64,000 nucleotides of DNA, taken from Rhizobacter sp. SG703 (GTDB lineage Bacteria; Pseudomonadota; Gammaproteobacteria; Burkholderiales; Burkholderiaceae_C). Positions within the stretch are counted from its first letter, which is position 1. Every line of letters begins with the position of its first letter. The DNA lies in assembly GCF_012275445.1 (NCBI RefSeq), contig NZ_JAAZQK010000006.1:324825-388824 (forward strand). The letters run 5' to 3'. A program made the position numbers and the translations under genes. Shown piece by piece: positions 54,132 through 63,648 of the stretch. The notes below the pieces were generated by a model, which made no database searches, was not told where the DNA came from, and saw only the letters and a list, made by a program, of their open reading frames with translations.

Positions 54132-54727
54132 CGTTGCAGCAGCAGCGTCTTGATCGTCAACAGGATCAGTCGCATGTCGTAGGCCAGTGAGGCGCGATCA
54201 GCGTAGTCCGCGGCTAGCCGCAGCTTAGCAGGAAGGATCACCTCGGCATAGGCGCGCTCGGGATCATCGGAGGCAGCCAGCACCTCGGACTCGTTGCGGT
54301 AGGCGAGCGAGGCCGCGTCGGTGATTCCCGGCCGCAGGCTGAGCACCTTGGCGCGCAGCGCCGGCGGATACAGCGCGACGTAGCGCGGCACCTCCGGGCG
54401 TGGCCCGACCAGGCTCATGCTGCCGGCGAGCACGTCGATCAGTTGGGGCAGCTCGTCGAGCTTGGCTCGGCGCAACAGACGACCGGCGCGCGTGATGCGC
54501 GCATCCGCTCCGACGGTCAGCTGCACGCTGGTGTCGGCCGCGGCGTGGCGCATCGTGCGGAACTTGTGGATGCGAAAGCTGCGTCCGAAGCGCCCGACAC
54601 GCTCCTGCCGGAAGAACACCGGCCCCGGCGAATCGAGCTTGATCCACAGCGCGATCGCCGCGAGCAGCGGCGACAGCAGCAGCAGGCCCAGAGCCGACAT
54701 CAGCACATCGAAGACCCGCTTGGCCAT
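54128..54727 (-). CDS. PglC/WcaJ-type initiating sugar-phosphate transferase
   Basis: A 199-residue monotopic phosphoglycosyl transferase with a reentrant membrane segment (about 5-30), KFRTMR and the catalytic acidic dyad in KLDELPQL, followed by VGPRPE. Small size without the extra N-terminal TM domain places it close to PglC. It is the second initiating enzyme in the locus. With the DegT aminotransferase and dehydratase on both sides, an amino-deoxy sugar such as diNAc-bacillosamine-like or QuiNAc is a reasonable guess. Confidence 0.88.
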   Translation of the reverse strand: MAKRVFDVLMSALGLLLLSPLLAAIALWIKLDSPGPVFFRQERVGRFGRSFRIHKFRTMRHAAADTSVQLTVGADARITRAGRLLRRAKLDELPQLIDVLAGSMSLVGPRPEVPRYVALYPPALRAKVLSLRPGITDAASLAYRNESEVLAASDDPERAYAEVILPAKLRLAADYADRASLAYDMRLILLTIKTLLLQR

Positions 54728-54731
54728 CGTG

Positions 54732-55895
54732 TCAGGACAGCACGCCGCGGATCACGTCGGCCACGCGCTGCACATCGCCATCGGTCATCCGCGTGTACAA
54801 CGGCAGGCTCAGCATCCGCTCGTACGCATGCTGCGACTTCGGGAACTGCGCCGGCTTCAGGTCGTAGCGATCGCGCCAGTACGGCTGCAGGTGCAGCGGG
54901 ATGTAATGCACGCTGCAGCCGATGCCGGCCGCGAACAGGCGCTCGATCAGCACGTCGCGCGTCACCTTCGCATCATCGGCCAGCCGCAGCACGTACAGGT
55001 GCCACGCATGCTGTTCGCCCACGGGCGGCTGCGGCGGCAGGATCACCGGCAGGCCGGCCAGCGCCTCGCCGTACCGCGCCGCGAGCTCGGTGCGCCGCTG
55101 CTGGAACGCCCGCGCCCGCTTCAACTGGTGGATCCCCAGCGCCGAAGCGATGTCGGTCAGGTTGTACTTGAACCCCGGCGCGACGATCTCGTAGTACCAG
55201 CTCGGCACCTTCGCGGTGAAGCGGTCGAACGCATCGCGGCTCATGCCGTGCAGCCGCATCACCTTGATGCGCTTCGCGAGCTCGGCATCGCGCGTGACGA
55301 CCATGCCGCCCTCGCCGGTGGTGATGGTCTTGTTGGCGTAGAAGCTGAACACCGTGACGTCGGAATCCAGCGTGCCGACCAGCCGGCCGCCGACGGTCGT
55401 CGGCAGCGCATGCGCCGCATCCTCGACCACCTTCAGCCCGTGCCGCTTCGCCAGCGCCAGCAGCGACTGCATGTCGGCCGCGAGCCCGGCGTAGTGCACC
55501 GGCACGATGGCCTTGGTGCGCGGCGTGATCGCGGCCTCGACCGCGGCGGCGTCGATGCACAGCGTGGCCGGGTCGATGTCGACCAGCACCACGTCGGCGC
55601 CGAGGTAGCGCACCACCTCGGCGGTGGCGGTGAAGGTGTGGGTGGTGGTGATGACCTCGTCGCCCGGGCCGATGCCCAGCGCCTCGAGCGCCAGGTGCAG
55701 GCCGGCGGTGGCCGAGTTGACGGCCATCGAGTGCAGGCCCGGGTCGCCGAGGAAGGCGGTGAAATCTTCTTCGAAGCGCTTGGTCTTCGGGCCGGTCGTG
55801 ACCCACCCGGACTTCAGCGTGTCGACGACTTCGGCGATTTCTTCGTCGCCGATCTCGGGCAGCGCGAAGGGGAGGAACGGCAGGTTGGCAGACAT
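54732..55895 (-). CDS. DegT/DnrJ/EryC1-family PLP aminotransferase A
   Basis: A 387-residue nucleotide-sugar aminotransferase. The Schiff-base lysine is Lys189 in [12 protein letters not shown]. Other motifs: [28 protein letters not shown] and [13 protein letters not shown]. It probably aminates the 4-keto group made by the dehydratase at 52236-54131 (PglE/PseC-like role). No N-acetyltransferase of PglD type follows it directly. Gap of 4 bp to the downstream transferase. Confidence 0.88.
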   Translation of the reverse strand: MSANLPFLPFALPEIGDEEIAEVVDTLKSGWVTTGPKTKRFEEDFTAFLGDPGLHSMAVNSATAGLHLALEALGIGPGDEVITTTHTFTATAEVVRYLGADVVLVDIDPATLCIDAAAVEAAITPRTKAIVPVHYAGLAADMQSLLALAKRHGLKVVEDAAHALPTTVGGRLVGTLDSDVTVFSFYANKTITTGEGGMVVTRDAELAKRIKVMRLHGMSRDAFDRFTAKVPSWYYEIVAPGFKYNLTDIASALGIHQLKRARAFQQRRTELAARYGEALAGLPVILPPQPPVGEQHAWHLYVLRLADDAKVTRDVLIERLFAAGIGCSVHYIPLHLQPYWRDRYDLKPAQFPKSQHAYERMLSLPLYTRMTDGDVQRVADVIRGVLS

Positions 55896-55897
55896 GG

Positions 55898-56587
55898 TCA
55901 GGGCTTGGCAATCCAGGCGAGCACGTGGGTGCGCAGCGCCGGCAAGGTGTTGAAGAGAGTGTAGAGCGCAGGGTGCAGCGGTGCGACCGCGCGCGCGACC
56001 GGCGGCGCCAGCGTGACGCGCAGACGATCGACGCGCCCGTGCGGAAACAAGGCCTCCAGCCGGGACAGCGGCACGCCGCGCACATCCGGATTGCGCGGGT
56101 TGTCGACGGTGAAGTCGTACCAGAGCACCGCGCCGCCCGGCTTCACCCAGCGCCACATCGCATCCGCCAGCCGCTGCTGGAACCCATCGTCGAGCAGCGA
56201 CGAGAACACGGTGGCAGCGAACACGATGTCTTGCGACGCCTCGGCGATCGGGGCCTGCAGTGCGTCGCCTGCATGCAGCGCCAGTGCCGCCGGCAGGCAG
56301 CGGCGGGCTTGCGCGGCGCGCTCGGGCAGCAGCTCGATGCCGGTCAGGTGGTCGGGCGCGAAGCCCAGCCGCAGCAGCTCCAGCAGGTTGCCGCCGTGCC
56401 CGCAGCCGACCTCCAGCAGGCGCAGCGCCGGCAGCTCGCGCACGCCGTGCCGCGCGAACAGCCGGAGCATCGCGCGTTGCCGCTCGTGCACCGTCTGCCA
56501 CACCTCCGGGCGCATCATGCTGTAGCGGTCGCCCACTTGGCGGCGCGCATAGCGTTCGGCCACCTGGTCGGGCTCGTGGCTGCTCAC
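55898..56587 (-). CDS. class I SAM-dependent methyltransferase
   Basis: A 229-residue methyltransferase. The SAM-binding motif [19 protein letters not shown] is at about 48-66, followed by [20 protein letters not shown] and GGAVLWYDF. The start is GTG at 56587, overlapping the GT4 stop (GTGA). It probably methylates a sugar of the glycan or the nucleotide sugar; the exact target cannot be named. It ends 3 bp before the aminotransferase. Confidence 0.82.
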   Translation of the reverse strand: MSSHEPDQVAERYARRQVGDRYSMMRPEVWQTVHERQRAMLRLFARHGVRELPALRLLEVGCGHGGNLLELLRLGFAPDHLTGIELLPERAAQARRCLPAALALHAGDALQAPIAEASQDIVFAATVFSSLLDDGFQQRLADAMWRWVKPGGAVLWYDFTVDNPRNPDVRGVPLSRLEALFPHGRVDRLRVTLAPPVARAVAPLHPALYTLFNTLPALRTHVLAWIAKP

Positions 56588-57810
56588 GGACGTGCCCCCT
56601 GCATCGCGTCGGCAAAGCGGCGCGCCAGCACCGGGTAGCTGTGGTGCGCCAGCACGAACGCCCGGCCGCGCTCGCCCATCGCGCGCCGCGCCTCGGGCCC
56701 CGCCGCCAGCAGGTCGCGCAGTCCGCGCACCACCTGCGTCGCGTCTTCCGGCGCCACCGTCACGCCGCAGCCGGCCTCGGCCACCGGGTCGTTGCCGGCT
56801 TCGACCGAATGCAGCACCGCGCAGCGGGCCATCATGTAGTCCATCAGCTTGTTCGGCGCGATGCCGAAGCGGTAGATCGGCGTGCGCTGCCAGCCGATGT
56901 AGGCGATGTCGACCTCGCGCAGCAGCGTCGGGATCTGCGTCTTCGGGATCGGCGCGAACAGCGCCACGCGGCCCAGCCCTTCGGCGGCCACGCGCTGCGC
57001 GAGCCGCGCCTTCTCCATGCCATCGCCGACCAGCACGAAGGCCACCGGCTCGTCGCGCACCAGCGCCGCCGCATCGAGCAGCACGTCGAGCGCGTTCGGC
57101 AGCCCGTGGGAGCCGGCATAGCCGACCACCGCGCGGCCCTGCGCCTTCTGCGCCGCGATGTGGGCCGCAATGGCGGGGTCGAGCGGCGCCGGCTCGCCGG
57201 CCCAGTCGTCCGGCGAGATGCCGTTCGGCACGACGTGCAGCTTGCGCAGGTCGAGCCCGTGCGCGGCCATGTGATCGGCCACCTTCGGCAGCATCGACAC
57301 CACGACATCGGCATCGCGGTAGGCATCGTCCTCGGCCTTCTGGCACAGCAGCGCGAACGGGTGCCGCGGCGACATGCCCGACAGCTCGATCGGCGACAAC
57401 GGCCACAGGTCGTGCACCTCGAACACCAGCGTCGCGCGGGCCCGCCGCGCGATGCGGCGCGCCACCCAGATGTCCATCGGGTAGGTGCTGGAGGCGATCA
57501 CGACATCGGGCCGGAACTCGTCGACCAGCGCCGCGGTGCGGCGCCAGACCCGCGCCAGGAACACCGCGATGTTGCGCACGCGGTCGATCCCGTTGCCGCG
57601 GTAGCGCGGCGCGGCGATCCAGTCGTAGTCGATGCCGTCGACCGCCTCGCGCCCCGGCGCCGGCTCGCGGGAGCGCACGTGCGAGACGGTCGCCGCGACG
57701 ATGCGCACCCGGTGGCCGGCACGCACCCACTCGCGCGCCAGGTAGTAGGGCCGGTACTCCATGCCGAGCGCCGGCGTGCCGGCGTAGTGGTTCAGGTACA
57801 GGATGTTCAT
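56584..57810 (-). CDS. GT4 family glycosyltransferase A
   Basis: A 408-residue GT-B enzyme. N-terminal [20 protein letters not shown] is typical of WbuB-like transferases. The donor domain contains [26 protein letters not shown] and a nucleotide-diphosphate site around [13 protein letters not shown]. It transfers a sugar to the lipid-linked glycan; WbuB homologues transfer N-acetyl-L-fucosamine. It overlaps neighbours on both sides by 4 bp. Confidence 0.86.
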   Translation of the reverse strand: MNILYLNHYAGTPALGMEYRPYYLAREWVRAGHRVRIVAATVSHVRSREPAPGREAVDGIDYDWIAAPRYRGNGIDRVRNIAVFLARVWRRTAALVDEFRPDVVIASSTYPMDIWVARRIARRARATLVFEVHDLWPLSPIELSGMSPRHPFALLCQKAEDDAYRDADVVVSMLPKVADHMAAHGLDLRKLHVVPNGISPDDWAGEPAPLDPAIAAHIAAQKAQGRAVVGYAGSHGLPNALDVLLDAAALVRDEPVAFVLVGDGMEKARLAQRVAAEGLGRVALFAPIPKTQIPTLLREVDIAYIGWQRTPIYRFGIAPNKLMDYMMARCAVLHSVEAGNDPVAEAGCGVTVAPEDATQVVRGLRDLLAAGPEARRAMGERGRAFVLAHHSYPVLARRFADAMQGARP

Positions 57811-58895
57811 TGCGCGCCGTTCCCGTGAAACGACAGTTCCTCCAGCCGGCGCACATAGGCCGCGACGCTGTCGTCGAACATCGCATGCGCGGCGACCCAG
57901 GCGCGCAGTCCCGCCGCGACCTCGTCGGCACGCTCGGCGAGCGGCCTCAGGCGCTGCGGCATCGGCCGTTCGCCATCGGACAGCACGACGCCATTGCAGC
58001 CGTCCTGCACCAGCTCGCGGTTGGCCGGCAGGTCCGACAGCAGCGGGATGCAGCCGTGGGCCATCGCTTCGAGCACCGAAACCGACACCGAATCGCTGAC
58101 CGGCAGGCTGAGGTACCAGCGCGCGCGGTCGTACCACTGCGCCTGCGTCGCCGCATCGAGCCGGCCGACGAACTGCACCCGCCCGGCCAGGTCGGGCCGG
58201 CCGGCACGCTCCTCGAGCGCGGCACGCAGCGACCCGTCGTGGGCGACCACCAGGCGCGCCTCGGGCCAGCCGGCGGCCAGCGACGCAAAGACATCGAGCA
58301 CGCGCCCGGGCGCATAGACCGGCTCCAGGCCGCGGTTCGCGAAGAACAGCGCCGGCTGCTTGCCCGCTGCGGCCGGCGGCAGCGCTTCGAGCCCGAACGG
58401 AAACACCATCACCTCGCCGGCGCCGAGCGCCCGCATGCGCCCGGCCATGTGTGCCGAATCGCTGGTGGCCAGGCTGCAGGCGGCCAGCACGCGCCGGGTC
58501 AGCCAGCGCATCGGCGCGCTGCGCACCGGTGCGACCAGGATGTCCGAGCCCCAGGCCGAGCCGGCGATGCGCGCCCGCACGCCGCCCAGCCGCAGCGCCA
58601 GCCAGGCCAGCGTGCCGTGCGAGCTCAGGTAATGCGGTGCGAGCCAGTCGGGCCCGATCGCGCGCAGCCAGCGAATGACCCGCGGCAGCTGGCGCAGCAG
58701 CCCGATGTTGCCGCCGGCGAAATCCGGCCGCGTGTCCAGCGCCAGCCGGCGAGCTGCCGGCAGCACCGCATCGAAGCCCGCGTCGAAACCGCGGCTCGAC
58801 ACCGCCCACAGCTCGACCCGGCCGTGCAGCGCGCGCGCCCACTTCAGCAGGTGCGGGCTTTCGCCATCGCCGATCAGCACCAGCTTCAGCGTCAT
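57807..58895 (-). CDS. GT4 family glycosyltransferase B
   Basis: A 362-residue GT-B enzyme. N-terminal VLIGDGESPHLLKWARAL and C-terminal SVSVSVLEAMAHGCIPLLSDLPANRELV (the E-x7-E-like donor site) are characteristic. The donor is unknown. Overlaps of 4 bp at both ends place it firmly in the right-arm operon. Confidence 0.84.
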   Translation of the reverse strand: MTLKLVLIGDGESPHLLKWARALHGRVELWAVSSRGFDAGFDAVLPAARRLALDTRPDFAGGNIGLLRQLPRVIRWLRAIGPDWLAPHYLSSHGTLAWLALRLGGVRARIAGSAWGSDILVAPVRSAPMRWLTRRVLAACSLATSDSAHMAGRMRALGAGEVMVFPFGLEALPPAAAGKQPALFFANRGLEPVYAPGRVLDVFASLAAGWPEARLVVAHDGSLRAALEERAGRPDLAGRVQFVGRLDAATQAQWYDRARWYLSLPVSDSVSVSVLEAMAHGCIPLLSDLPANRELVQDGCNGVVLSDGERPMPQRLRPLAERADEVAAGLRAWVAAHAMFDDSVAAYVRRLEELSFHGNGAQ

Positions 58896-59494
58896 CGCGG
58901 CGGCACCTCGCCGGCCCAGGCCTCGTACAGCGGCCGCAGCGTCGGGTATTGGTCGAGCAGCCGCGCATCGGCGCGCCGGGTGTCGCCGACGACGCGCGCC
59001 GGCCGGCCTTCGAGCACCGCGAAGTCCGGGTACTCGCCACGCACGAAGCTGCCGGCGCAGACCAGCGTGCCGCGGCCGAGTTTCGTGTTGGCCTCGATCA
59101 GGCTGTGCGGCCCGATGAACGACCAGGCGCCGATCTCGATCGGCCCGGCGATCCAGCCGGGCCGCGGCTGGGCGGCCGGCCAGTTCGTGTAGCCCTCGCC
59201 GAGCAGGCGCTGCGAGCGGTGCGACGCATGCGTCACCAGGCTGCAGTGGCTGGTCAGCTGCACGCCGTCGCCGAGCGTGATGCCGCCGCTGGCCTCGATG
59301 AAGTTGAACGGGCCGATGTAGACGTGGTCGCCGAGCACCAGCCGCTCCTCGTGTTCGATGCAGCTGGCCGGCGAGATGCGGGTGTTCGCCAGCATCCGGC
59401 CGCCGGAGCGTTCGCCGAACACGATGCGGTAGATCAGCAGCCGGGCCAGGCGCCGCCGCCAGCGGTTCAGCACGGATCGCAGCAGGTTCTTCAT
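58892..59494 (-). CDS. left-handed beta-helix acyltransferase (right arm)
   Basis: A 200-residue hexapeptide-repeat protein. Repeats are seen in LVLGDHVYIGPFNFIEASGGITLGDG and IEIGAWSFIGPHSLIEANTKLGRG, with THASHRS holding a likely catalytic His. It would O- or N-acetylate a right-arm sugar. The fold is shared with the left-arm enzyme at 38275, but the sequences look different. ATGA overlaps on both sides. Confidence 0.8.
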   Translation of the reverse strand: MKNLLRSVLNRWRRRLARLLIYRIVFGERSGGRMLANTRISPASCIEHEERLVLGDHVYIGPFNFIEASGGITLGDGVQLTSHCSLVTHASHRSQRLLGEGYTNWPAAQPRPGWIAGPIEIGAWSFIGPHSLIEANTKLGRGTLVCAGSFVRGEYPDFAVLEGRPARVVGDTRRADARLLDQYPTLRPLYEAWAGEVPPR

Positions 59495-60759
59495 CGTGTC
59501 GCGGAAGAAGGGGCCGGCAGCGCGGCATCCGCACCGACGGTCGGCATCGGCCAGCGCGCCAGGCACCAGAAATAGACGCCGAAGTAGCCGGCCATCGCCG
59601 CCGACACCGCCCAGCCGGCCCCGGCCAGGTCGCCCAGCGCGAGGCCGGCGGCCAGCGCGGCGACGAAGGCCAGCTGCCCCGCGAGCGCGAGCTTCAGCGC
59701 CCAGGCCTGGGCCTGCCACGCCATCGTGACGACGGCCAGCGGGCTGGCGACGAAATGCAGGCCGACGTAGAGCGCGAGCGCCCGGGCCAGCACGCCGGCC
59801 TCGCGCCAAGCCGGGCCGAACGCGGCCTCGAAGGCCCACGGGCCCGCCACCCACAGCAGCAGCACCAGCGGCGCGGCCAGCAGCGCCAGCAGGCCCATCA
59901 CGCGGCGCACCGCGCGGCGGGCCTCGGGCGTCGGGCCGGCCGCGGCCAGCTTCGGGTACAGCGCCTGCGACACCGCGCTGCCGACCAGCGTGGCCGGCGC
60001 CTTCAGGTAGCGCAGCGCGAGTCCCCAGAAGCCGGCCTCGGCCGGGCCGAGCAGCGCGGCGATCAGCACCAGGCTCAGCGTGTCCTGCAGCGCGCCGGCA
60101 AACGCATGCGGCGTGTTCAGCAGCGGAAAGTCGCGGTGGCGGCGCATCACGCCGGCCAGCGCCGGGGCCTGCGGCAGCGCGCCGTGCCATGGCAGCCGCA
60201 GCACCGCGGTGGCGACGGCCGCGGCCGCGATCGGCGCGACGATCAGGCCGGTCAACCCAGCACCGGCGAACCCGGCCAGCACCTGGGCCGCCGCGGCGCC
60301 GCCGTACTGCAGCACGCGGGCCGCGGCCAGCGCGCGAAACCGCTGTGCCCGCGTCGCCCACAGCGTGGCCAGCGACACCGCGCCGGCCGCCGCCACCGCG
60401 AGCGGCAGCCACGCGACCCAGGCCCCGGCACCAGCCAGCGCCCAGCCACCCGCGCCCAGCGCGGCGAGCGCGGTCGTCGCGCCCAGCAGGCGCAGCGCAA
60501 TGCGGCGCAGCGCGTCGGCCTCGCCATCGTCGGCGGCCATCGGCAGCGCGAATTCATAGCGGCCGCAGGCGACGACGCCGAGGTTGGCGGCGACCGCGGC
60601 GAACAGGTGGTAGTGGCCGAACTCGGCCGGCGTGAACAGCCGCGTCAGCAGCGGACCGAGCAGCAGCGGCAGCGCCTGCGCCAGTGCGCCGCCGGCTGCC
60701 AGCGTCAGGCTGGCCCGCAGCAGGCCGCGCGTCGGCGAAGGCAGCGGCGCGTCGGCCAT
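59491..60759 (-). CDS. Wzx-type flippase (right arm)
   Basis: A 422-residue membrane protein with about 12 helices, very rich in Ala, Leu and Gly. N-terminal LLRASLTLAAGGALAQALPLLLGPLLTRLFTPAEFGHYHLF is typical of the lipopolysaccharide-type Wzx group. Its amino-acid composition follows the very high GC of this arm. The ATG at 60759 is preferred; it lies 4 bp after the wbpE-like stop. Confidence 0.85.
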   Translation of the reverse strand: MADAPLPSPTRGLLRASLTLAAGGALAQALPLLLGPLLTRLFTPAEFGHYHLFAAVAANLGVVACGRYEFALPMAADDGEADALRRIALRLLGATTALAALGAGGWALAGAGAWVAWLPLAVAAAGAVSLATLWATRAQRFRALAAARVLQYGGAAAAQVLAGFAGAGLTGLIVAPIAAAAVATAVLRLPWHGALPQAPALAGVMRRHRDFPLLNTPHAFAGALQDTLSLVLIAALLGPAEAGFWGLALRYLKAPATLVGSAVSQALYPKLAAAGPTPEARRAVRRVMGLLALLAAPLVLLLWVAGPWAFEAAFGPAWREAGVLARALALYVGLHFVASPLAVVTMAWQAQAWALKLALAGQLAFVAALAAGLALGDLAGAGWAVSAAMAGYFGVYFWCLARWPMPTVGADAALPAPSSATR

Positions 60760-60763
60760 GCGG

Positions 60764-61894
60764 TCAGCGGCGCGCAGCAGCAACGAGCGCGGCGACCACG
60801 CGGTCCTGGTCGGCAGCGCTCAGGTCGGCGCTCATCGGCAGGCTGAGGCAGCGCTCGGCGACCCGGTCGGCCTGCGGGCAGCCGTCGGCCGGCGCGTGGG
60901 CCGCATAAGCCGCATAGGCCGGCTGGCGGTGCACCGGACGCGGGTAGTGCACCGCGGTCGGGATGCCCTGCGCGGTGAGCGCCGCCTGCACGGCCGGCCG
61001 GTCGTCGACGAACACCGTGTACTGGGCATAGACGCTGTTGCGGCCGGGCCGCTGTGCGACCACCGGCAGCCGGCCGGCCAGCAGTTCGTTGTAGCGCGCG
61101 CCGATCGCGAGGCGGCGATCGATCTCCCAGTCGAAGCGCTCGAGCTTGGCCAGCACCACCGCGCACTGCAGCGTGTCCATGCGGCCGCCGACGCCGACCC
61201 GGGTGTGCGTGTAGCGGGCGCTCTGCCCGTGCACCCGGATCTCGCGGCAGGCCTGCGCGAGGCGGTCGTCGCTGGTGAAGATCGCGCCGCCGTCGCCATA
61301 GCAGCCGAGCGGCTTGCTGGGGAAGAAGCTGGTGCAGCCGAAGGTGCTCAGGTTGCAGCTCTTGCGGTTCACGCCGTCCTTGCCACCGTAATCGGCCCCG
61401 AAGCTCTGCGCCGCGTCCTCGATCACCGGCAGGCCGTGGCGCTGCGCGATCGCATTGATCTCGTCCATGTCGGCCGCCTGGCCGTACAGGCTCACCGGCA
61501 TGATCGCGCGGGTGCGCGTCGTGATCTTCGCCTCGATCCGCGAGACGTCGATGTTGCAGGTGTCGGGTTCGATGTCGACGAACACCGGTACGCCGCCGAG
61601 CAGCACGATCATCTCGGCGGTGGCGGCGAAGGTGAACGGCGTCGTGACGACCTCGTCGCCCGGCCGCAGGTCGAGCGCCATCAGCGCGATCAGCAGCGCT
61701 TCGGTGCCGCTGGCCACCGTGATGCAGTGGCGTGCGCCGGTGTACGCGGCGAGCCGTGCCTCGAGCTCGGCGACCTCGGGGCCCATGATGTACTGGCCGT
61801 GGTCGAGCACGCGCTGCATGCGCTCGGCGATCGGCCCCTTCAGCGCGGCGTACTGCGTCTTCAGGTCGACGAAATCGAGCTTGTCGCGGCTCAT
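60764..61894 (-). CDS. wbpE: WbpE-like PLP aminotransferase
   Basis: A 376-residue DegT-family enzyme. The PLP lysine is Lys194 in [26 protein letters not shown] and [12 protein letters not shown] fit WbpE, which aminates UDP-3-keto-GlcNAcA using glutamate. The order wbpB-wbpD-wbpE upstream strongly supports this assignment over other DegT roles. ATGA overlap with wbpD. Confidence 0.88.
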   Translation of the reverse strand: MSRDKLDFVDLKTQYAALKGPIAERMQRVLDHGQYIMGPEVAELEARLAAYTGARHCITVASGTEALLIALMALDLRPGDEVVTTPFTFAATAEMIVLLGGVPVFVDIEPDTCNIDVSRIEAKITTRTRAIMPVSLYGQAADMDEINAIAQRHGLPVIEDAAQSFGADYGGKDGVNRKSCNLSTFGCTSFFPSKPLGCYGDGGAIFTSDDRLAQACREIRVHGQSARYTHTRVGVGGRMDTLQCAVVLAKLERFDWEIDRRLAIGARYNELLAGRLPVVAQRPGRNSVYAQYTVFVDDRPAVQAALTAQGIPTAVHYPRPVHRQPAYAAYAAHAPADGCPQADRVAERCLSLPMSADLSAADQDRVVAALVAAARR

Positions 61895-62472
61895 GCTTGA
61901 ACTTCCTCTGCAGGTTGGCACACGCCGTTGCGCAGCACGTAGCGCTCGCCGGTGGCGGGGCAGGCGGCCTCGCCATCGCCGGCAAGCGGCAGCGCGAGCC
62001 GCTCGCCGTGCCGGCTCATCCAGCCGGCCTGGCGGGCCGGCACGCCGACCATCAGCGCGAAATCCGGCACGTCGCGGTGGACCACCGCGCCGGCGCCGAT
62101 GAAGGCGTAGCGGCCCACCGTGTGCCCGCAGACGATGGTGCAGTTGGCGCCCAGTGTCGCGCCCCGGCGCACCAGCGTGCGGCGGTATTCGTTCTTGCGC
62201 GTGACCGCCGAGCGCGGGTTGTAGACGTTGGTGAAGACCATGCTCGGGCCGCAGAACACGTCGTCTTCGAGCGTCACCGCGTCGTAGACCGACACGTTGT
62301 TCTGGATCTTCACGTTGTGGCCGATGCGCACGTCGTTGCCGACGTAGACGCCCTGGCCCAGCGAGCAGCCGTCGCCGATGCGGGCGCCGGCGCAGACATG
62401 GGCGAAGTGCCAGACGCGGGTGCCGGCGCCGAGCTGCGCGCCGTCGTCGACGATGGCGGACGGATGGATCAT
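61891..62472 (-). CDS. wbpD: WbpD-like UDP-GlcNAc(3NH2)A N-acetyltransferase
   Basis: A 193-residue trimeric hexapeptide-repeat acetyltransferase that acetylates the 3-amino group. Motifs: [41 protein letters not shown] and [11 protein letters not shown]-like [15 protein letters not shown]. The C-terminal part ends in a small Cys-containing segment ([16 protein letters not shown]). Its ATG shares one base with the wbpB stop, and its stop overlaps the wbpE start. Confidence 0.9.
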   Translation of the reverse strand: MIHPSAIVDDGAQLGAGTRVWHFAHVCAGARIGDGCSLGQGVYVGNDVRIGHNVKIQNNVSVYDAVTLEDDVFCGPSMVFTNVYNPRSAVTRKNEYRRTLVRRGATLGANCTIVCGHTVGRYAFIGAGAVVHRDVPDFALMVGVPARQAGWMSRHGERLALPLAGDGEAACPATGERYVLRNGVCQPAEEVQA

Positions 62473-63530
62473 CAAAACACCAGCGGCAGGCCGACCCGCA
62501 CACCGTCGCGCGCCGAGCGGTAGCCGGCGATCAGCACCTCGAGCGAGCGCAGCCCCTCGTAGCCGTCGACCTCGGCATGCGCCTCGCCGCGCAGCGTGTT
62601 GATCACGTTGTCGTAGTACAGCGGGTGGCCGGGGCCGTAGACCGACGTGACGCCATAGCTGGCGTCGGCCACCTTCGCGTCGTCGTCGTGCGGCGTGTCG
62701 AACTCCCAGTGCTCGATCTTGTTGACGGCCACGCCGCCGATCCGCACCGTGCCGCGCTCGCCGAGCAGCGTGATGCTGCCTTCGAAGTTCTTGTTGTGCG
62801 TCAGCATCGTCACGTTGATCGAGGCCAGCGCGCCGCTGCGCAGCCGCAGGCTCATCACGCCGGTGTCTTCGGCCTCGATGTTGCGCGACAGCGTCGCGGT
62901 GTAGGCATGCACGTTGTCGACCGGGCCGACCAGCCAGTCGACCATGTCGACGTAGTGGCTCGCCTGGTTCATGAAGGCGCCGCCGTCCATGTCCCAGCGG
63001 CCGCGCCACGGCGCCGCGTCGTAATACGCCTGCGGACGGGTCCAGAACACGTTGACCGTCACCATCGCGAGCTTGCCGAAGCGACCCTGGTCCACCGCGC
63101 GCTTGACCAGCTGCAGCGTCGCGTTGAGCCGGTTCTGCTTGACGACGAACAGCTTGACGCCGGCATCGCGGCAGGCGCGCACCATCGCGACGCCCTCGTC
63201 CCACTTGGTCGCCATCGGCTTTTCGCTGAGCACGTGGCGGCCGGCCTGCGCGACCTTGATCGCCTGGCGCGGGTGCAGCCCGCTCGGCGTGGCCAGCACC
63301 ACCAGGTCGGCATCGCTCGCTGCCAGCAGCGCGTCGAGCGACGAGAAGCCCTGCGCACCGGTCAGCGCAACCGCCTTGGCCAGCAGCTCGGGCTGGTTGT
63401 CGCAGACCGCCACCCATTCGGCGCGGTCGGCATGCTGCTTCAGCGCGGCGATGTGGTTCTGCGCGATGCGCCCGCAGCCCACCAGCGCCAGGCGCAGCTT
63501 GCGGTCACGGATGATGGAGGGTGTCGGCAT
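62472..63530 (-). CDS. wbpB: WbpB-like UDP-N-acetylglucosaminuronate 3-dehydrogenase
   Basis: A 352-residue Gfo/Idh/MocA-family oxidoreductase. The Rossmann motif [14 protein letters not shown] is near residue 18. SEKPMA contains the catalytic EKP, and [18 protein letters not shown] the second-domain His. It oxidises C3 of UDP-GlcNAcA in the WbpA-B-E-D(-I) pathway. No wbpA or wbpI lies in the window. It is the first gene of the right arm. Confidence 0.92.
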   Translation of the reverse strand: MPTPSIIRDRKLRLALVGCGRIAQNHIAALKQHADRAEWVAVCDNQPELLAKAVALTGAQGFSSLDALLAASDADLVVLATPSGLHPRQAIKVAQAGRHVLSEKPMATKWDEGVAMVRACRDAGVKLFVVKQNRLNATLQLVKRAVDQGRFGKLAMVTVNVFWTRPQAYYDAAPWRGRWDMDGGAFMNQASHYVDMVDWLVGPVDNVHAYTATLSRNIEAEDTGVMSLRLRSGALASINVTMLTHNKNFEGSITLLGERGTVRIGGVAVNKIEHWEFDTPHDDDAKVADASYGVTSVYGPGHPLYYDNVINTLRGEAHAEVDGYEGLRSLEVLIAGYRSARDGVRVGLPLVF

Positions 63531-63568
63531 GGGTCTCGAAGGCAGGGGCCCCGCGGGGCAAACGGGCG

Positions 63569-63574
63569 ATTTTA
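63569..63574 (-). promoter_or_regulatory. predicted -10 box for the right-arm operon (wbpB)
   Basis: TAAAAT on the minus strand is 38 bp before the wbpB ATG, in an AT-rich patch inside a GC-rich spacer. The -35 region falls in a GC-rich palindrome and has no clear match. Confidence 0.45.
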
Positions 63575-63577
63575 TTC

Positions 63578-63596
63578 GGCCGGGCGCGCCCCGGCC
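63578..63596. repeat. GC-rich palindrome between divergent promoters
   Basis: GGCCGGG (63578-63584) and CCCGGCC (63590-63596) form a 7-bp perfect inverted repeat with a 5-base spacer. It lies midway between the wbpB and lysS -10 boxes, where a regulator could act on both. Confidence 0.45.
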
Positions 63597-63618
63597 GGGG
63601 AATCCCGGGCCGTCCGCC

Positions 63619-63624
63619 TAAAAT
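63619..63624 (+). promoter_or_regulatory. predicted -10 box for lysS
   Basis: TAAAAT on the plus strand lies 24 bp before the lysS ATG. It mirrors the TAAAAT serving the divergent wbpB. Confidence 0.45.
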
Positions 63625-63648
63625 TGCGGCGCATTTCCAGAGCCCTTC

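Noticed and set aside
63578-63596. terminator between wbpB and lysS
   Set aside because: The two genes are divergent, so no transcript should end here, and there is no T-tract after the stem in either direction.
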